Assembly: GCA_018398765.1 (NCBI GenBank)
Contig: JAHBMJ010002119.1
Coordinates: 1-22,092 of the forward strand
Origin: Chromera velia
Lineage: Eukaryota > Sar > Chromeraceae
DNA: 22,092 nt
Direction: 5' to 3'
Shown here: positions 19,925-22,092 of the stretch, piece by piece
How the letters are laid out: every line of letters starts with the position of its first letter
Position numbering within the stretch: position 1 is the stretch's first letter
Notes under the pieces: model-generated
What the model was told of the DNA's origin: nothing
What the model saw: only the letters and a program-made list of their open reading frames with translations
Databases searched by the model: none
Translations under genes and position numbers: made by a program

Positions 19925-20766
19925 TTTGGGGGGGGCCTTTTACTTCTCTTCTTTCTCACTTGTTCTTCTTCCGCATGGGTTCGAACACGCATGTGGCAAA
20001 CTTGCCATATATCAAGGCGAAAGTTGCGGTCTGAGAGAGTGCCTCTGCGTTCTTCAAAAAGTTTGTCCGCAAACGATTTGGGGGTCAGAGCACCGATGGA
20101 GGAACATGCTTTCCAGTGCATCGCTCGTGAACGTTTGATTTGTTTAGCCTTGTCTGCCTACCTGCAGAGCACTACAAGTCGACAAAAGACGATGTGAGAC
20201 CAATCTACAAAGAACTGATGAAAGCCGGTGTGCGAGTTTTGATTTTCTTTGGAGACGCCGACCCAGGGGTGCCCTTCAACGGAGGGGAGTTTTGGACTTC
20301 TAATGCAGGTAGGGGGGTACACACGTAGGGGTGCAGGGGGGGACCTTTTGGCTTTGTCTTCATCTTGCAGTCTGAATGATGCTGACTGAATGGAGTGAGT
20401 GCCTTTGTAAGACCTCTCTTTGCGTATGTGGACGTCCAGTCTTTCCCTCCCTCGCTCCTCCCGTCCCTCCCATGCATCTCCCTACCTACCTGTCTTTCCT
20501 ACCTCTCCCTTGTCCTCCGTCCGTCCGTCCGTGCAGGCCTGACAGAGTCAGAAGGCTGGCGGGCTTGGACCGTCGATGGAGAGCGCCAGGTGGGGGGGTA
20601 CGTGACTAGGTACGAGGAGGGTCTGGACTTTGTGACAATCAGGGGGGCAGGCCACATGGTTCCCCAGTACAAGCCCGAGGCCGCCTATGTGATGTTCACA
20701 ACGTTCCTTCAAGACGGAGCACTTCCAGAGTACGACTGGAACGCACCCACGCCCGAACCAATCTGA
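14384..20766 (+). CDS. Serine carboxypeptidase, peptidase family S10 (CPVL-like)
   Basis: Removes C-terminal amino acids from peptides, usually in lysosomes or vacuoles or after secretion. Fifteen exons: 14384-14492, 14708-14743, 15067-15164, 15392-15435, 15802-16120, 16554-16620, 16856-16986, 17318-17373, 17664-17754, 18243-18359, 18578-18806, 19129-19244, 19702-19756, 20168-20308, 20537-20766. All introns are GT...AG, and phases match throughout, giving 612 residues. Residues 1-25 form a signal peptide (cut near AVKA|EEE). S10 marks in order: LVLWMQGGPGASG (oxyanion region), GPFDLND, SPAGVGFS, GESYAGIYVP with catalytic Ser269, GDADPGVPF with catalytic Asp521, RGAGHMVPQYKP with catalytic His576. 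Gln81 in place of the common Asn (WMQGGPG) places it near the CPVL/SCPEP1 branch. Two lineage-specific low-complexity inserts are present: about 104-197 (charged) and about 383-446 (Ser/Gly/Arg-rich). The triad is complete, so activity is expected. Confidence 0.93.
15475..15498. repeat. (GGAT)n short tetranucleotide repeat
   Basis: About five GGAT units in intron 4 of the carboxypeptidase gene, shortly after the exon 4 donor. Confidence 0.8.
18365..18399. repeat. (ATGA)n microsatellite
   Basis: ATGA/GAAT tetranucleotides starting six bases after the exon 10 end of the carboxypeptidase gene, directly downstream of the donor. Confidence 0.95.
19293..19328. repeat. (GA)n microsatellite
   Basis: Eighteen uninterrupted GA units in intron 12 of the carboxypeptidase gene. 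Confidence 0.95.
19761..19920. repeat. Long (CT)n tract
   Basis: About 160 nt of CT with short C, CTTT and CTGT interruptions. It starts five bases after the end of exon 13 of the carboxypeptidase gene and ends in a 30-nt perfect CT run (19891-19920). Confidence 0.96.
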
Positions 20767-21445
20767 GTCATCTTTGAAACATTCTCCGCTTGCGTGTGAT
20801 GAAGAGAGAAGGCCACAGAATTCAACCGCTGTGATGAAGATGCATACAATTTTGAAAAGAAACTGTAGAAAAGAAGGTACACAGAAAATTAAGCATAAAG
20901 TGGACGCGGTCAGGCTGACCGAGGCTGAGGCCGATCTGCATTCAATTGAAGTGTTAAAGAATTCGATCATCTCCTGTTGCTGCCGCCAGTGAAGTGCTTT
21001 CATTCTTTTGATTGAAAACCTCTAGCCAAATCTTAATTAATGGATACATTAAAAAAAAAAAAATATTGAAACCTACCTTCTAGGCTCTGCACTCCATAAA
21101 TAAAAAAAAAAAAAGAAAAAAAAGAAAGTTTCCAATCTTTTGTTTTTTTTTTATTTATCAACTGAAAAGCATATGGTTTTCAATGCAATACCCCGTGCAA
21201 CACTCTTGCAACATTTGAACAACAGTTGTTTGTCTATATTGAATGCCATGATACTAAATAAACAAAAAATCCATAAAAAAAGGGGGACATTGACTTAAAG
21301 TTTGTTCCTAGCGTCTGGCCTATACGTCTTTCATCTCTTCCTTCTGTCCTGATTACTGCTCTCGCTACTAGCTCTCTCTCTCATACGACCTCATACTTGA
21401 CGCTCCTCCATCTGAATGCCTTTTTCGGCGTTTGCTAAGTACTTC
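20767..21445. other. 3' flank of the carboxypeptidase gene, AT-rich
   Basis: No coding frame is supported. A runs at 21050-21062 and 21102-21125, a T run at 21143-21152 and AATAAA-like words near 21097 and 21256 make this a likely 3' UTR and polyadenylation zone. From about 21300 the base composition changes to C- and T-rich, which probably marks the 3' non-coding part of the minus-strand retroelement. Confidence 0.5.
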
Positions 21446-22092
21446 CTACCCCTCAGTCATAATCAGTGCACTGCCTACTCCTCCTTCCTCCCAGCCCTCC
21501 CCTTGCACTCCTCTGGTCCCCCGTATGCATGCGCTTACCGCTTTCAGGTGGGCAATCTGCAGTCGGGCTCGGATCCGGCCGCATGTCTTGCTTACATGTT
21601 GCCCCCATTTCTCACTCAATCGCTCTGCCACCCTCTTCAAGAACATCTTTGCCTCCCCCTCCATCGTCCCGTCAACCGCACTCACAAGTGGAGTGAAGTC
21701 GCACCCTCTGTCCGCGCTTGCCTGCCCATGTTTCCTCTTCTTTTCTTCTGCTGCTACTTTGAAGGCTTGAGTCCAGGTCACCTTCTCCCTCGAGGCGGCG
21801 TATGGGTTTATCACCCTGGTGTTGAAAATTGCCAGCCTTTGTGGAGCATAGGCCCCCCGGACTTGGAAGTCTCCCCTTAGCGCCGGACATCCCTGCACCT
21901 CCCCTTCCTCCCTAATGATCGGCTCCTTTGCGTGGACCGCTCCCACGGGGTATGCTTCCGCTGCTAGACTCGCCCACGTACGGTTGACTTCGTCATGTCG
22001 CAGCGTCGGCAGTCCCCCGACTGGGCAGTTAAGGGCATGTTGCAGACTCCACCTTCCCCCATATCCCTCACATCTGCTCTTCTCCCCCCCTA
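21446..22092 (-). mobile_element. Retrotransposon polyprotein, C-terminal fragment (RT-associated endonuclease-like region)
   Basis: An open frame runs from the right edge (first full codon at 22090) to a stop at 21446, 214 residues in the window; the N-terminal part with the reverse transcriptase core would lie to the right. Motifs in order: [15 protein letters not shown] (13-27), RHDEVNR (31-37), LAAEAYP (42-48), RGDFQVRG (72-79), [10 protein letters not shown] (89-98), [10 protein letters not shown], a [10 protein letters not shown] segment, [14 protein letters not shown] and [12 protein letters not shown]. This order matches the conserved C-terminal region that follows the reverse transcriptase in many LINE-type elements of protists and invertebrates, which resembles the Cys/His and PD-(D/E)xK (restriction-like endonuclease) region of early-branching non-LTR elements. 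The exact clade cannot be assigned. One expected acidic residue seems replaced by Asn90. The in-window frame is intact, so the insertion is not very old. Confidence 0.72.

Noticed and set aside
1..22092. CRISPR arrays, tRNA or rRNA genes, bacterial operons
   Set aside because: No spaced direct repeats, cloverleaf or rRNA cores were seen. The gene structure with introns is eukaryotic. A tRNAscan or Rfam search could still find something missed by eye.

Overview
The window looks like nuclear DNA of a photosynthetic protist with a red-algal secondary plastid, most likely a chromerid or related alveolate (Chromera-like); this is inference, not proof. The signs are genes with many short exons, GT-AG introns of about 200-490 nt packed with simple repeats, a plastid protein with a bipartite leader and a Phe right after the signal-peptide cleavage site, a PTS2 receptor, and an organelle-type helical-repeat protein.

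Layout from left to right: (1) 108-1959, plus strand, the last five exons of a PEX7-like peroxisomal targeting receptor. (2) 1960-3771, no gene seen; its AT-rich first part holds at least five perfect palindromes. (3) 3772-4506, minus strand, an intronless four-transmembrane protein of unknown function. (4) 5055-5969, plus strand, a PAM68-like photosystem II assembly protein. (5) 5970-8121, no gene; long CT/GT repeats, then AT-rich DNA. (6) 13741-8122, minus strand, a seven-exon gene for an HPR/FASTK-like helical-repeat protein with a likely mitochondrial presequence and an acidic tail. (7) 14384-20766, plus strand, a 15-exon gene for a secreted or lysosomal serine carboxypeptidase (S10, CPVL-like), reconstructed in one frame to 612 residues. 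(8) 20767-21445, AT-rich 3' flank. (9) 22092-21446, minus strand, the C-terminal part of a retrotransposon reverse transcriptase polyprotein that runs off the right edge.

Gene orientation alternates strictly, giving two short divergent intergenic regions (4507-5054 and 13742-14383) that may act as shared promoters. The genes are not one pathway: they serve peroxisome import, a membrane system, the plastid, probably the mitochondrion, and the endolysosomal or secretory route. The most unusual pattern is that three exons in two genes are flanked by simple repeats that are reverse complements of each other and so could pair in the pre-mRNA. No new defence or biosynthetic system was found.
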